Shown one piece after another: positions 52,827 to 60,628 of a stretch of 64,000 bases of DNA; within the stretch, counting starts at the first letter, position 1; each line of letters begins with the position of its first letter. Origin of the DNA: UBA7662 sp943369355 (lineage in GTDB: Bacteria > Bacteroidota > Bacteroidia > UBA7662). The position numbers and the translations under genes were made by a program. The notes below the pieces were generated by a model. That model ran no database searches and was not told the DNA's origin. It saw only the letters and a list, made by a program, of their open reading frames with translations. The stretch is taken from positions 124,001-188,000 of the forward strand of contig CALRMX020000006.1 of the NCBI GenBank assembly GCA_943369355.1, given 5' to 3'.

Positions 52827-53711
52827 ATGGCAAATCTGAAAGAAGTACGCGGTAGAATCACCTCGGTAATCAGCACCCAGCAGATCACCAAAGCCATGAA
52901 AATGGTTTCGGCTTCCAAGCTGCGTCGTGCAACCAACGCCATTGTGCAGATTCGCCCGTATACCGTAAAGCTGAAGGAGATTATCGATAATCTTCAGAGC
53001 AATATGGAAGGTAATTTAGAGCTGGCACTGGCCGAAAAACGTCCGGTAAACAAAGTTTTGGTGGTAGTGCTTACCTCCGACAAGGGACTTTGTGGCGGAT
53101 TTAATAGCAACCTCATCAAAGCAGCCCGTAAGGTGATTACCGAACAGTATGCCGATCAGGCTGCTGCTGGTAAACTTACCGTGATGGCCATCGGTAAAAA
53201 GGGCGCCGATTATTTCCGCAAAATGGGTTATCCCCTCGATACCCGCCATGTGGAGCTGTTTACACGCCTAAACTTTGAGAATAGTTCGTTGGTTTCTCAA
53301 GAACTCATCAACGGATTTTTGGCGAAAGAATACGATGTGGTAGAAGTAGTGTACAGCGAATTCAAAAACGCGGTGGTACAATACTTCAAAAACTACCGTA
53401 TGCTTCCTATCGAGCCAATTGAAGCGCCTGCTGAAGCTAAGGCCATGAAACACGATTATTTGCTCGAGCCCAACCAAGAGTACATCATCGAAAGTTTGGT
53501 GCCCAACTTCCTGAAGATAGAGTTTCATCGTGCGCTGCTCGACAACAATGCTTCGGAACATGGTGCGCGCATGACCTCCATGGACAAAGCAACCGAAAAT
53601 GCCGGTGAGTTGTTGAAGAGTTTACGTTTGACTTACAACCGTGCTCGTCAGGCAGCCATTACCACCGAAATCACCGAAATTGTTGGTGGTGCAGCAGCCT
53701 TAGAAGGTTAA
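52827..53711 (+). CDS. atpG: ATP synthase F1 subunit gamma
   Basis: 294 residues. The N- and C-terminal helices form the central shaft (KEVRGRITSVISTQQITKAM at the start; YNRARQAAITTEITEIVGGA at the end). SDKGLCGGFNSNLIK is the usual core motif. Last gene of the operon. Confidence 0.96.
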   Translation: MANLKEVRGRITSVISTQQITKAMKMVSASKLRRATNAIVQIRPYTVKLKEIIDNLQSNMEGNLELALAEKRPVNKVLVVVLTSDKGLCGGFNSNLIKAARKVITEQYADQAAAGKLTVMAIGKKGADYFRKMGYPLDTRHVELFTRLNFENSSLVSQELINGFLAKEYDVVEVVYSEFKNAVVQYFKNYRMLPIEPIEAPAEAKAMKHDYLLEPNQEYIIESLVPNFLKIEFHRALLDNNASEHGARMTSMDKATENAGELLKSLRLTYNRARQAAITTEITEIVGGAAALEG

Positions 53712-53730
53712 GATTTTGTTTTATACCGTA

Positions 53731-53761
53731 AAAGGGGTGCTCCAAAAGCACCCCTTTTTTA
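53731..53761 (+). terminator. Terminator after atpG
   Basis: The 11-base stem AAAGGGGTGCT/AGCACCCCTTT closes a 5-base loop and is followed by T residues; being nearly symmetric it may also end the convergent gldB transcript. Confidence 0.92.
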
Positions 53762-53772
53762 TTTTAAGCGAA

Positions 53773-54813
53773 TTAATCTTTGGGTTTGTAACCCGAAGCT
53801 TTGAGTATGCCAGCTGCATCTACATTGGCGAAGAGCGACGGTAGCGTGCTGTTTTTGTTCTTTTCCATATAGGCATCCACTATGCGCCAACCGAGGTAAT
53901 GGCCCAAACGAGCCGGCGATTCCTCGGGCAGTCCTTGTGTAAACGGTCCGTCGTTCATGAAGCGAGCCAAGTCGGGCAACTTGTCGCTATACAGCAAATT
54001 GCGGTCGAGTAGATACGCCCAGCTGTTTCTTTCGTTCGCCACCATCCATTCCCATTGTTTGGTGGAATAGCCCAATAAAATACTGTCGTGCACAGCCGGA
54101 AGTATTTTGCGCAGGGCATATTGCACCTTGCCAGCCTCGATTATGCGGTCGAGTAAACGTGTACTTGCCCCAAAGTTGGGTACCAAATCCTCGAGAATTA
54201 CCGTCATGGCGTCGGGGACGATGTATTCGGGCTCGAGCCGGCGCATGAGGTATAAGGTCATGAAATCGACCAGTGGGTAATATTTGTAGTTGCGGCCGAG
54301 GTAAAGGTCGAGTCCAACCACCACCGCGCTATCCAACAAGGCGGTTTTGTACTTAAAACCGGTAACAACGGTAATGATGTCGTAGAGTGGTGCATCGGGG
54401 AAGTAGGAGCGATAAAAGCGGAAAGCGTCATCAAACTGTTGGTCGTAGGCACTAAAGTCGTTGTAACGACTCACCACATCGCGATACACCGTATCGATAT
54501 ACGGGTCGTGGAGGTAGGCTTCGATGTTTTGGTAGAGGTTGGGGTCGCGCCCGAAGCTGATTTGTGCTAGTCGTTCGGCATAAAAGGGCAGAAAGTTGCC
54601 ATAACTGGCCTTGAGTGGGCTATCCACGGTGGTGAGTTGGTCTTTGAGCGCCCACAGGTCCTTGTCGAATCGTTTCGTTTCAAAGGCCACTGCCACATCT
54701 TGCGGGGGAGTAACCGACGACGCGTTGTACCGATTGTACCACCACAGGGCCACTACGGATAGCAGCAGTAGTATTAGCAGCAGGTACCATTTCCGAATTC
54801 CCGTCATTTTCAC
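53773..54813 (-). CDS. gldB: GldB-family gliding motility protein
   Basis: About 346 residues. The ATG at 54813 was chosen because an upstream ATG at 54855 precedes the likely -7 element. Motifs shared with GldB include FYAERLAQISFGRD, VVGLDLYLGRNYKYYP, RLEPEYIVPDAM and LGHYLGWRIVDAYM. The F. johnsoniae protein is a lipoprotein, but here the N-terminal helix (LLLILLLLSVVALWW) has no lipobox Cys, so it would be an integral inner-membrane protein. nadE nearby also occurs next to gldB in relatives (from memory). Confidence 0.8.
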   Translation of the reverse strand: MKMTGIRKWYLLLILLLLSVVALWWYNRYNASSVTPPQDVAVAFETKRFDKDLWALKDQLTTVDSPLKASYGNFLPFYAERLAQISFGRDPNLYQNIEAYLHDPYIDTVYRDVVSRYNDFSAYDQQFDDAFRFYRSYFPDAPLYDIITVVTGFKYKTALLDSAVVVGLDLYLGRNYKYYPLVDFMTLYLMRRLEPEYIVPDAMTVILEDLVPNFGASTRLLDRIIEAGKVQYALRKILPAVHDSILLGYSTKQWEWMVANERNSWAYLLDRNLLYSDKLPDLARFMNDGPFTQGLPEESPARLGHYLGWRIVDAYMEKNKNSTLPSLFANVDAAGILKASGYKPKD

Positions 54814-54838
54814 CATTATTGCATCGTTTAACGCTGCA

Positions 54839-54846
54839 CAAAGGTA
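54839..54846 (-). promoter_or_regulatory. Candidate -7 element for gldB
   Basis: On the minus strand TACCTTTG matches TAnnTTTG, giving a transcription start near 54833. Confidence 0.35.
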
Positions 54847-54886
54847 AACGTTCATTTGTTTTCCCTCGTGTACCTACACACCTCTT

Positions 54887-55603
54887 ATGAAACGTTTTTT
54901 GCTCTTTCTCGCATTCGCTGGCAGCCAAACCTTGTCCATGGCTCAAACCAATTACGACCGCCTGCGCTTTGGTTTGCAGCTTACCCCCAACTTTAGCTGG
55001 GTATCGCCGCAATCGCGTTTCACCAATGCCGAAAGTTCGGGTTTTGGTTTTGGCTACGGCTTAATGGCTGAGTACAAGCTTACCGACAATTACTTTTTCC
55101 ATTCAGGCTTTGGTATTACGCAGCTATCGCACTTTTTGTCGCTCGATAGCAATACCTACCGTACTCCCGCAAGTACGCAGCAAAAAATTTACAACGTCAA
55201 CTATCGCTACCGTTTGCAGTACATCGAAATTCCCTTGGCCATAAAAATGCGCACCAACCAAATAGGCGCTATCCGCATGTACGGCACCTTTGGGGTAGAA
55301 GCCGGCATATTGGTGCAAGGCAAGGCACAGGTGAAAAACGGTGGGCCTATTTTCGATCCCGACGAGTTTTTCTTCGTCAATAGGAGCGAGGATGAAATAG
55401 CCACAGGAACCACCTTTAGCGACGACGTTATTCCATTTCGGATGAGCTTATTGATGGGCGCTGGAATCGAATACTTGTTAAGCGGCAATACCAACTTGCT
55501 CTTGGGTGTACGTTTTAATAACCCCTTTACCGAACAGTTTTCAGGTCCCCAAATGACGGCTCGTGTACCTTATACGGCCTTACACTTGGGCATCTTTTTC
55601 TGA
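54887..55603 (+). CDS. PorT-like outer-membrane beta-barrel protein
   Basis: 238 residues. The signal peptide MKRFLLFLAFAGSQTLSMAQ precedes amphipathic strands of an eight-stranded barrel (FGLQLTPNFSW, GYGLMAEYKL, YIEIPLAIKMR, YGTFGVEAGI) and the terminal phenylalanine expected of outer-membrane proteins. PorT family proteins include T9SS and gliding parts. nadE follows after 3 bases. Confidence 0.85.
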   Translation: MKRFLLFLAFAGSQTLSMAQTNYDRLRFGLQLTPNFSWVSPQSRFTNAESSGFGFGYGLMAEYKLTDNYFFHSGFGITQLSHFLSLDSNTYRTPASTQQKIYNVNYRYRLQYIEIPLAIKMRTNQIGAIRMYGTFGVEAGILVQGKAQVKNGGPIFDPDEFFFVNRSEDEIATGTTFSDDVIPFRMSLLMGAGIEYLLSGNTNLLLGVRFNNPFTEQFSGPQMTARVPYTALHLGIFF

Positions 55604-55606
55604 TAC

Positions 55607-57241
55607 ATGCGCATCGCTTTAGCACAAAACAACTACCATACGGGTAATTTCGACGGAAACGTGGGCAAAATGCTCACAGCCATCGAAAACGCCAAGGCAG
55701 AAGGTGCCGAGTTGGTGGTTTTCGCCGAATTGGCAGTAACTGGCTATCCACCACGCGATTTTCTTGAATTCGATCACTTTTTGGAGCTGTGTAGCGAAAG
55801 TGTACAACGCCTCGCTGCAGCCTGTACCGGTATAGCGGCCATTGTGGGGGTGCCTGTATACAACCGGAGCCAACAAGGAAAACGCCTGTACAATGCTGCG
55901 CTTTTACTTGCCGAAGGACAGGTGAAGGCTACTGTGGCCAAGTCGCTGCTGCCTACCTACGACGTATTTGACGAATACCGCTACTTTGAACCAGCCAGCG
56001 AAACCCAGGTGGTGGAACTGAACGGGAAACGGCTGGCGATTACCATCTGCGAAGACCTCTGGAATGTTGGCAAACACCAGCAATATCCCTCGGCACCTAT
56101 GGACAGCTTGCAGGCCCAAAAGCCCGATTTGATTGTGAATATCGCAGCAAGTCCCTTTGCCGCCGCCCAGCCTGCCGAACGTTTGGCGGTGCTCGCTCAC
56201 AATGCCACACACTATCAGCTTCCGCTGGTATACGTAAATCATGTCGGTGCACAAACCGAACTCATTTTCGACGGTGCCTCCATGGCCCTAAATGCCGATG
56301 GCAGCGTTGCTGCGCGCTTGCAAGCTTTTCAGGAAGACTTTGCAGTAGTGGAATTAGACAAGAAGCAATTCAAAACCGCAACCATACATCCTCAGCTTGA
56401 AAAGGAAGCGCTGCTGGAGGCCGCTTTGGTCATGGGAATCCGCGATTATTTCCGAAAACTAGGCTTCACCAAGGCCATATTGGGGCTCTCGGGAGGTATC
56501 GATTCGGCTTTGGTTACCGTTTTGGCAGCACGTGCTTTAGGGGCCCACAACGTACATTGTTTGTTGATGCCTTCGCGCTATTCAAGCCAACACAGTATCG
56601 ACGATTCGGTAGCATTGGCTCAGAAGTTAGGCGTGAGCTACGACATTTTGCCGATAGAAGAGGCATTTGTGGCCTACGAGCACATCCTTGCCAAACCCTT
56701 TGAAGGCACCGCACCCAATATCACCGAAGAAAACCTGCAGTCGCGCATACGCGGCATGTTGCTGATGGCCTATACCAATAAGTTTGGGCAAATTTTACTC
56801 AACACCTCCAACAAAAGCGAACTGGCGGTTGGTTACGGTACCTTGTATGGCGATATGTGCGGGGGCTTGTCGGTAATCGGCGACCTCTACAAAACAGAAG
56901 TGTATGCCCTTTGCGCGTGGATCAATCGCGAAGCAGAAATTATCCCTGAAAACATACTCACCAAGGCACCCTCAGCCGAGTTGCGGCCCGATCAGAAGGA
57001 TAGCGATTCCTTGCCCGATTATTCGCTGCTCGATGCCATTTTGCAGCGCTACATCGAAGAGCGCAAAGCGCCGGCCGAGATCATAGCTGCTGGCTTCGAC
57101 GAGGCGGTGGTGAAACGAGTGATGCGTTTGGTGAATATGAACGAATACAAAAGGCACCAAACGCCACCTATTTTACGGGTGAGCTTTAAAGCCTTTGGTA
57201 TGGGCCGGCGCATGCCTATAGTAGCACGCTACCTCTCTTGA
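55607..57241 (+). CDS. nadE: Glutamine-dependent NAD+ synthetase
   Basis: 544 residues. The N-terminal nitrilase domain (about 1-270) supplies ammonia from glutamine with catalytic Glu in VFAELAVTGYP, Lys in AKSLLPTYDVF and Cys in TICEDLWN. The C-terminal synthetase has the PP-loop GLSGGIDSALV (about 297-307) and TSNKSELAVGYGT. It makes NAD+ from deamido-NAD+ in the cytoplasm. Full length. Confidence 0.95.
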   Translation: MRIALAQNNYHTGNFDGNVGKMLTAIENAKAEGAELVVFAELAVTGYPPRDFLEFDHFLELCSESVQRLAAACTGIAAIVGVPVYNRSQQGKRLYNAALLLAEGQVKATVAKSLLPTYDVFDEYRYFEPASETQVVELNGKRLAITICEDLWNVGKHQQYPSAPMDSLQAQKPDLIVNIAASPFAAAQPAERLAVLAHNATHYQLPLVYVNHVGAQTELIFDGASMALNADGSVAARLQAFQEDFAVVELDKKQFKTATIHPQLEKEALLEAALVMGIRDYFRKLGFTKAILGLSGGIDSALVTVLAARALGAHNVHCLLMPSRYSSQHSIDDSVALAQKLGVSYDILPIEEAFVAYEHILAKPFEGTAPNITEENLQSRIRGMLLMAYTNKFGQILLNTSNKSELAVGYGTLYGDMCGGLSVIGDLYKTEVYALCAWINREAEIIPENILTKAPSAELRPDQKDSDSLPDYSLLDAILQRYIEERKAPAEIIAAGFDEAVVKRVMRLVNMNEYKRHQTPPILRVSFKAFGMGRRMPIVARYLS

Positions 57242-57246
57242 AACGT

Positions 57247-57951
57247 TTAATGACAAACGGGCGCCTCGGTACGTGCGCTGCTAATCTGGCCCAATTCGGG
57301 GCTCAGGTAGGGGATGCCTAATGACATGCCTCGGAGGATAAAGAGCACCGCCATCAACGTAGCGATCACTGGACTTAAACGTCGGAAGGCAGGGCGCCAG
57401 CGACCCATCAGCTGACGACCGGCAAAAGCCATGGCCAGCATAGCGGGGAAGGTTCCCAAGCCGAAGGTAGCCATGAAGGCAGCACCCTCAAGCGGATGCG
57501 CAAGCAAAAGCGAGGCTGCTAATGCCAGGTATACCATGCCGCAAGGCAAAAGTCCGTTAAGTACGCCTGTGAGGAGCTGACTGCCGTACGCAGGCCGGTG
57601 TAGTAAATCACCGAGTAGCTTATGCAACAAACGACTTATGCCTAAATCGAAATGAAAGCGTTTGGATACGATTGGGAAAAAGGTCACCACAAGAATGAGT
57701 ATTCCAGTGCTTATCGATATGGTTTCTTGCCAACCAGCCAAATGCAGTTGACGGCCAAAAAGTCCCAGGAGCAGGCCCAACCAGCTGTATGCGAGCATAC
57801 GGCCAAAGTTGTAGCTTAGGCGCAGGCCTAAAAAGCGACCGAATAAGGCATTTTTACCGGGTAGTGCAAGCACGATGGGGCCACACATGCCTACGCAGTG
57901 AAGGGAGCCAAAAAAGCCAAGCACCAAACCAGTAAATAAGGGCGTATTCAT
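57247..57951 (-). CDS. SafE/TauE-like membrane protein of the cbb3 cluster
   Basis: 234 residues with six membrane helices. It begins with FGSLHCVGMCGPIVLAL, whose MCGP motif marks the TauE/SafE-like proteins found beside cbb3 oxidase genes; LLPCGMVYLALA is a second Cys motif. A part in copper or cytochrome assembly is assumed from the location. It is the last gene of the cluster and overlaps ccoH by 4 bases. Confidence 0.85.
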   Translation of the reverse strand: MNTPLFTGLVLGFFGSLHCVGMCGPIVLALPGKNALFGRFLGLRLSYNFGRMLAYSWLGLLLGLFGRQLHLAGWQETISISTGILILVVTFFPIVSKRFHFDLGISRLLHKLLGDLLHRPAYGSQLLTGVLNGLLPCGMVYLALAASLLLAHPLEGAAFMATFGLGTFPAMLAMAFAGRQLMGRWRPAFRRLSPVIATLMAVLFILRGMSLGIPYLSPELGQISSARTEAPVCH

Positions 57952-58397
57952 TCAATAACCAGGCGCTGTTCGTGGTAATACAATTCACCGGCGCGGTACA
58001 CTTCTACCACAATCTGCCAAGGACCAGGACTTAATTCAGCTTTGGCCAGTTGCCACTGGCCGCTTTGTAAACTACCGAGCTCTTTCCTAAAATCGAGGGC
58101 CTCGCTATCGGGTTTGTAAAAACGCAAGCTGCCGCTATCGGCGTCGACAAGCGCATTCGGCAATGCAATCGTGATGCTGTCGCTGGCCATGCTCAGCAGT
58201 TCGCCTTGCTTGAGCTGTTTCATGCGTGCCATGCCGTCGATGACTTCTTGATAGCGTATCCCTTGATCATAATAATCGTCGGCGAGCAGCTCGGTTTTAT
58301 TGTTGGTGCTATACACTGCAAAACCAATCATGAAGCTGCAAAAAATTAAAAAGGCAACGATAATGCCGTAAGGCCAGTAGGTGGTAGGTTTATTCAT
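57948..58397 (-). CDS. ccoH: FixH/CcoH family protein
   Basis: 149 residues: one membrane helix near the start (about 10-30), the conserved DDYYDQGIRYQEVID segment of FixH and an all-beta periplasmic domain. It is needed for assembly of the cbb3 oxidase. It overlaps both neighbours by 4 bases. Confidence 0.9.
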   Translation of the reverse strand: MNKPTTYWPYGIIVAFLIFCSFMIGFAVYSTNNKTELLADDYYDQGIRYQEVIDGMARMKQLKQGELLSMASDSITIALPNALVDADSGSLRFYKPDSEALDFRKELGSLQSGQWQLAKAELSPGPWQIVVEVYRAGELYYHEQRLVIE

Positions 58398-59806
58398 TGG
58401 GCGGGACCGTAAAAGGAGGTTTTTACTGTTTCGAGCACTTCACCGTCGGCAATCACCTCTAATTCAACTTTGGTTTTCGATCCGGTGAGGTCTTCTTTGT
58501 ACAAGGTAACAAACATGCCGCCTTCTCGGTAACCTTGTGCAGGAATGACAAAGTCGCTACCAATCTGTTCGATTTTGCCACGTGCTGGCGACTTAAGGCG
58601 GAAGCTTACAGTTTTCTCGTCGAAGGTTTTGTTGATGGTTTTTACCATAAACACATTCCGCAGCTCTTGTTCGCCAACAGGTGTAAACAAGGTGCCTCTT
58701 GCCCTCAGCATGCTGGTTTCGGTGGCAGTGCGGGTGGTGAGCAAGTACGAAAAGAGGCTGATTAAGGCGGTGAGTACCACGCTGTAGGCCATCACACGGG
58801 TAGTAAACACACCCTTGGTTTTGGCCAGTATGCCGTTGTAGCTGGCATAACGAATCAGTCCTCGCGGTTTTTCAACCTTGTCCATCACTTCGTCGCAGGC
58901 ATCGATACATGCTGTACAATTCACACACTCGAGCTGAGTGCCGTTGCGTATGTCGATACCGGTTGGACAAACCACTACACATTGGTTGCAGTCGATACAA
59001 TCGCCGAGACTTTCGTCGCGGTTGCGGCCGTGTTTGCCACGAGGCTCGCCACGCACAAAGTCGTAGGTAACGTTGATGCTGTTTTTATCGAGCAAAACAC
59101 CTTGCAGGCGGCCGTACGGACAAACAATGGTACAGGCTTGCTCCCGGAACCACCAAAACACAAAGAAGAAGATGCCTGTAAAAATGGTGATGGAAATAAA
59201 GCCGCCAATGTGTTTACTAACGGGTTCGGTGATGATGGTCAACAGCTGGTCGCTGCCGATGATGTATGCCAAAAAGGTGTTGGCAATTATGAAACTCAGT
59301 CCGAAGAATAGTACAAATTTGAATACTCGCTTCCGGATTTTAGTGGCATTCCAAGGAGCTTTCACCAAAGCTTTTTGCTCTTTGTAGTCACCGTCGATCC
59401 AGTATTCAATGCGTCGGAAGAGCATTTCCATGAAGATGGTTTGGGGACAAACCCAGCCGCAAAAAAGTCGGCCAAATACGGCGGTAAACAGCACGATGAA
59501 AACCACCATGGTGATGAAACCGAGTACGAGTATGCTAAAGTCTTGCGGCCAAAAGGCTACGCCAAACAGGATAAACTTACGTTCGAGCATGTTGAAGAGC
59601 ATGAACGGATGTCCGTTCAAACGCATGAATGGGCCTGCAAACAGCAGAAAGAGCAAGACATAACTCAGGATCTTTCTGCGGTCGTAATAGCGGCCTACTG
59701 GTTTTTTGGGATGAAAAAAAACACGATGACCTTGATCGTCGACCGATGTGAGGCTATCGCGGAAGTTTTTATCGGTTTTGAGAATGAGTGGGTCTTGCTG
59801 TGACAT
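58394..59806 (-). CDS. ccoG: CcoG/FixG iron-sulfur protein
   Basis: 470 residues with several membrane helices. CGWVCPQTIF and CTIVCPYGRLQG flank the membrane part, and two 4Fe-4S clusters are seen as CIDCNQCVVVCP and CVNCTACIDAC. The C-terminus is an Ig-like periplasmic domain. CcoG reduces copper for the cbb3 CuB site. A hairpin terminator separates it from ccoP upstream. Confidence 0.93.
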   Translation of the reverse strand: MSQQDPLILKTDKNFRDSLTSVDDQGHRVFFHPKKPVGRYYDRRKILSYVLLFLLFAGPFMRLNGHPFMLFNMLERKFILFGVAFWPQDFSILVLGFITMVVFIVLFTAVFGRLFCGWVCPQTIFMEMLFRRIEYWIDGDYKEQKALVKAPWNATKIRKRVFKFVLFFGLSFIIANTFLAYIIGSDQLLTIITEPVSKHIGGFISITIFTGIFFFVFWWFREQACTIVCPYGRLQGVLLDKNSINVTYDFVRGEPRGKHGRNRDESLGDCIDCNQCVVVCPTGIDIRNGTQLECVNCTACIDACDEVMDKVEKPRGLIRYASYNGILAKTKGVFTTRVMAYSVVLTALISLFSYLLTTRTATETSMLRARGTLFTPVGEQELRNVFMVKTINKTFDEKTVSFRLKSPARGKIEQIGSDFVIPAQGYREGGMFVTLYKEDLTGSKTKVELEVIADGEVLETVKTSFYGPAQ

Positions 59807-59846
59807 GGCAAGTAAGTGGTGGTGGTGCGGTGGTAAACGGGTGTTT

Positions 59847-59882
59847 AAAAACCCGTCGGGAGATTTACCGGCTCCCGACGGG
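59847..59882 (-). terminator. Terminator-like hairpin between ccoP and ccoG
   Basis: On the minus strand an 11-base perfect stem (CCCGTCGGGAG/CTCCCGACGGG) with a 9-base loop is followed by TTTTT. It lies after ccoP and before ccoG, splitting the structural genes ccoNOQP from the accessory genes ccoGH. Confidence 0.85.
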
Positions 59883-59889
59883 CACTAAT

Positions 59890-60444
59890 TCAGTTTTCGA
59901 TCAAATCGCCTTGTGGCGCTTTGGCGTTGGCAGGGTTAGTGCCTTTCATGCTGTGGATGTAGCTGGCTACTTCCACAATTTGACGTTTGCTCAGGGTTTT
60001 TTCCCAAGGAATCATGCCCTTCTCAGCCGCGCCATAGGTAATGATTTTCACTACATCCTCTACTTTATTGCCGTGTATCCAATAGTTGTCGGTGAGATTA
60101 GGTCCCACACCACCTTCACCGGCGGCACCATGACAAGCGATACAGTTGGCGTCGTAGGCTTTTTTACCGTTGGCAAGTGCGCCGGCATCGCTCAAGAAGG
60201 CGAGGGTAGCGTTACCCTGACTCGCTTCGAGCTTGGCCTTTTGTATTTCGGCACGGGCCATCTCTTTGTTGTATTCGGCTTGTTGGAGGTCGCCAGTACC
60301 AAATACATGGTAGTGGAGCACGTAAATAATGCCGAAAATGATGGTAAGGTAGAAGAGGAACACCCACCACGGCGGGAGGTCGTTGTCGTATTCCTGAATG
60401 CCGTCGTATTCGTGATCGGTTAATTCATCAAGTTTTTTGGCCAT
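59890..60444 (-). CDS. ccoP: cbb3 oxidase subunit III (CcoP), one haem
   Basis: 184 residues from the ATG at 60444. The N-terminal MAKKLDELTDHEYDGIQE and WWVFLFYLTIIFG helix match CcoP, but only one haem c motif, CIACHG, is present with a Met ligand at GMIPWEK; proteobacterial CcoP has two. One-haem CcoP is common in Bacteroidota. It passes electrons to CcoO. ccoQ ends 4 bases upstream. Confidence 0.9.
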   Translation of the reverse strand: MAKKLDELTDHEYDGIQEYDNDLPPWWVFLFYLTIIFGIIYVLHYHVFGTGDLQQAEYNKEMARAEIQKAKLEASQGNATLAFLSDAGALANGKKAYDANCIACHGAAGEGGVGPNLTDNYWIHGNKVEDVVKIITYGAAEKGMIPWEKTLSKRQIVEVASYIHSMKGTNPANAKAPQGDLIEN

Positions 60445-60448
60445 GGTC

Positions 60449-60622
60449 TTAGGCGTTTGATTGTTTTTCGTCAAGTGGAAGGTTGCTACAGAAGTCTATT
60501 TCCGACTTCTTCTTCCGGAATACCCAAACGAGCATTCCGGCGAAGAAGGTGAAGAAGAGTACAAAGGAGAATACCGGGTAAATACTAATGCCGGCGATCG
60601 ATTCTAAGGTGGTTCTGATCAT
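60449..60622 (-). CDS. ccoQ: cbb3 oxidase subunit IV (CcoQ)
   Basis: 57 residues, starting MIRTTLESIAG. One membrane helix (about 15-35) and then WVFRKKKSEID, the FixQ/CcoQ pattern. It lies between ccoNO and ccoP with 6- and 4-base gaps, the usual location. Confidence 0.85.
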   Translation of the reverse strand: MIRTTLESIAGISIYPVFSFVLFFTFFAGMLVWVFRKKKSEIDFCSNLPLDEKQSNA

Positions 60623-60628
60623 GGTAGC

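Noticed and set aside
54814..54855. ATG at 54855 as gldB start
   Set aside because: A -7 element match lies at 54839-54846 and the added residues are not signal-like.
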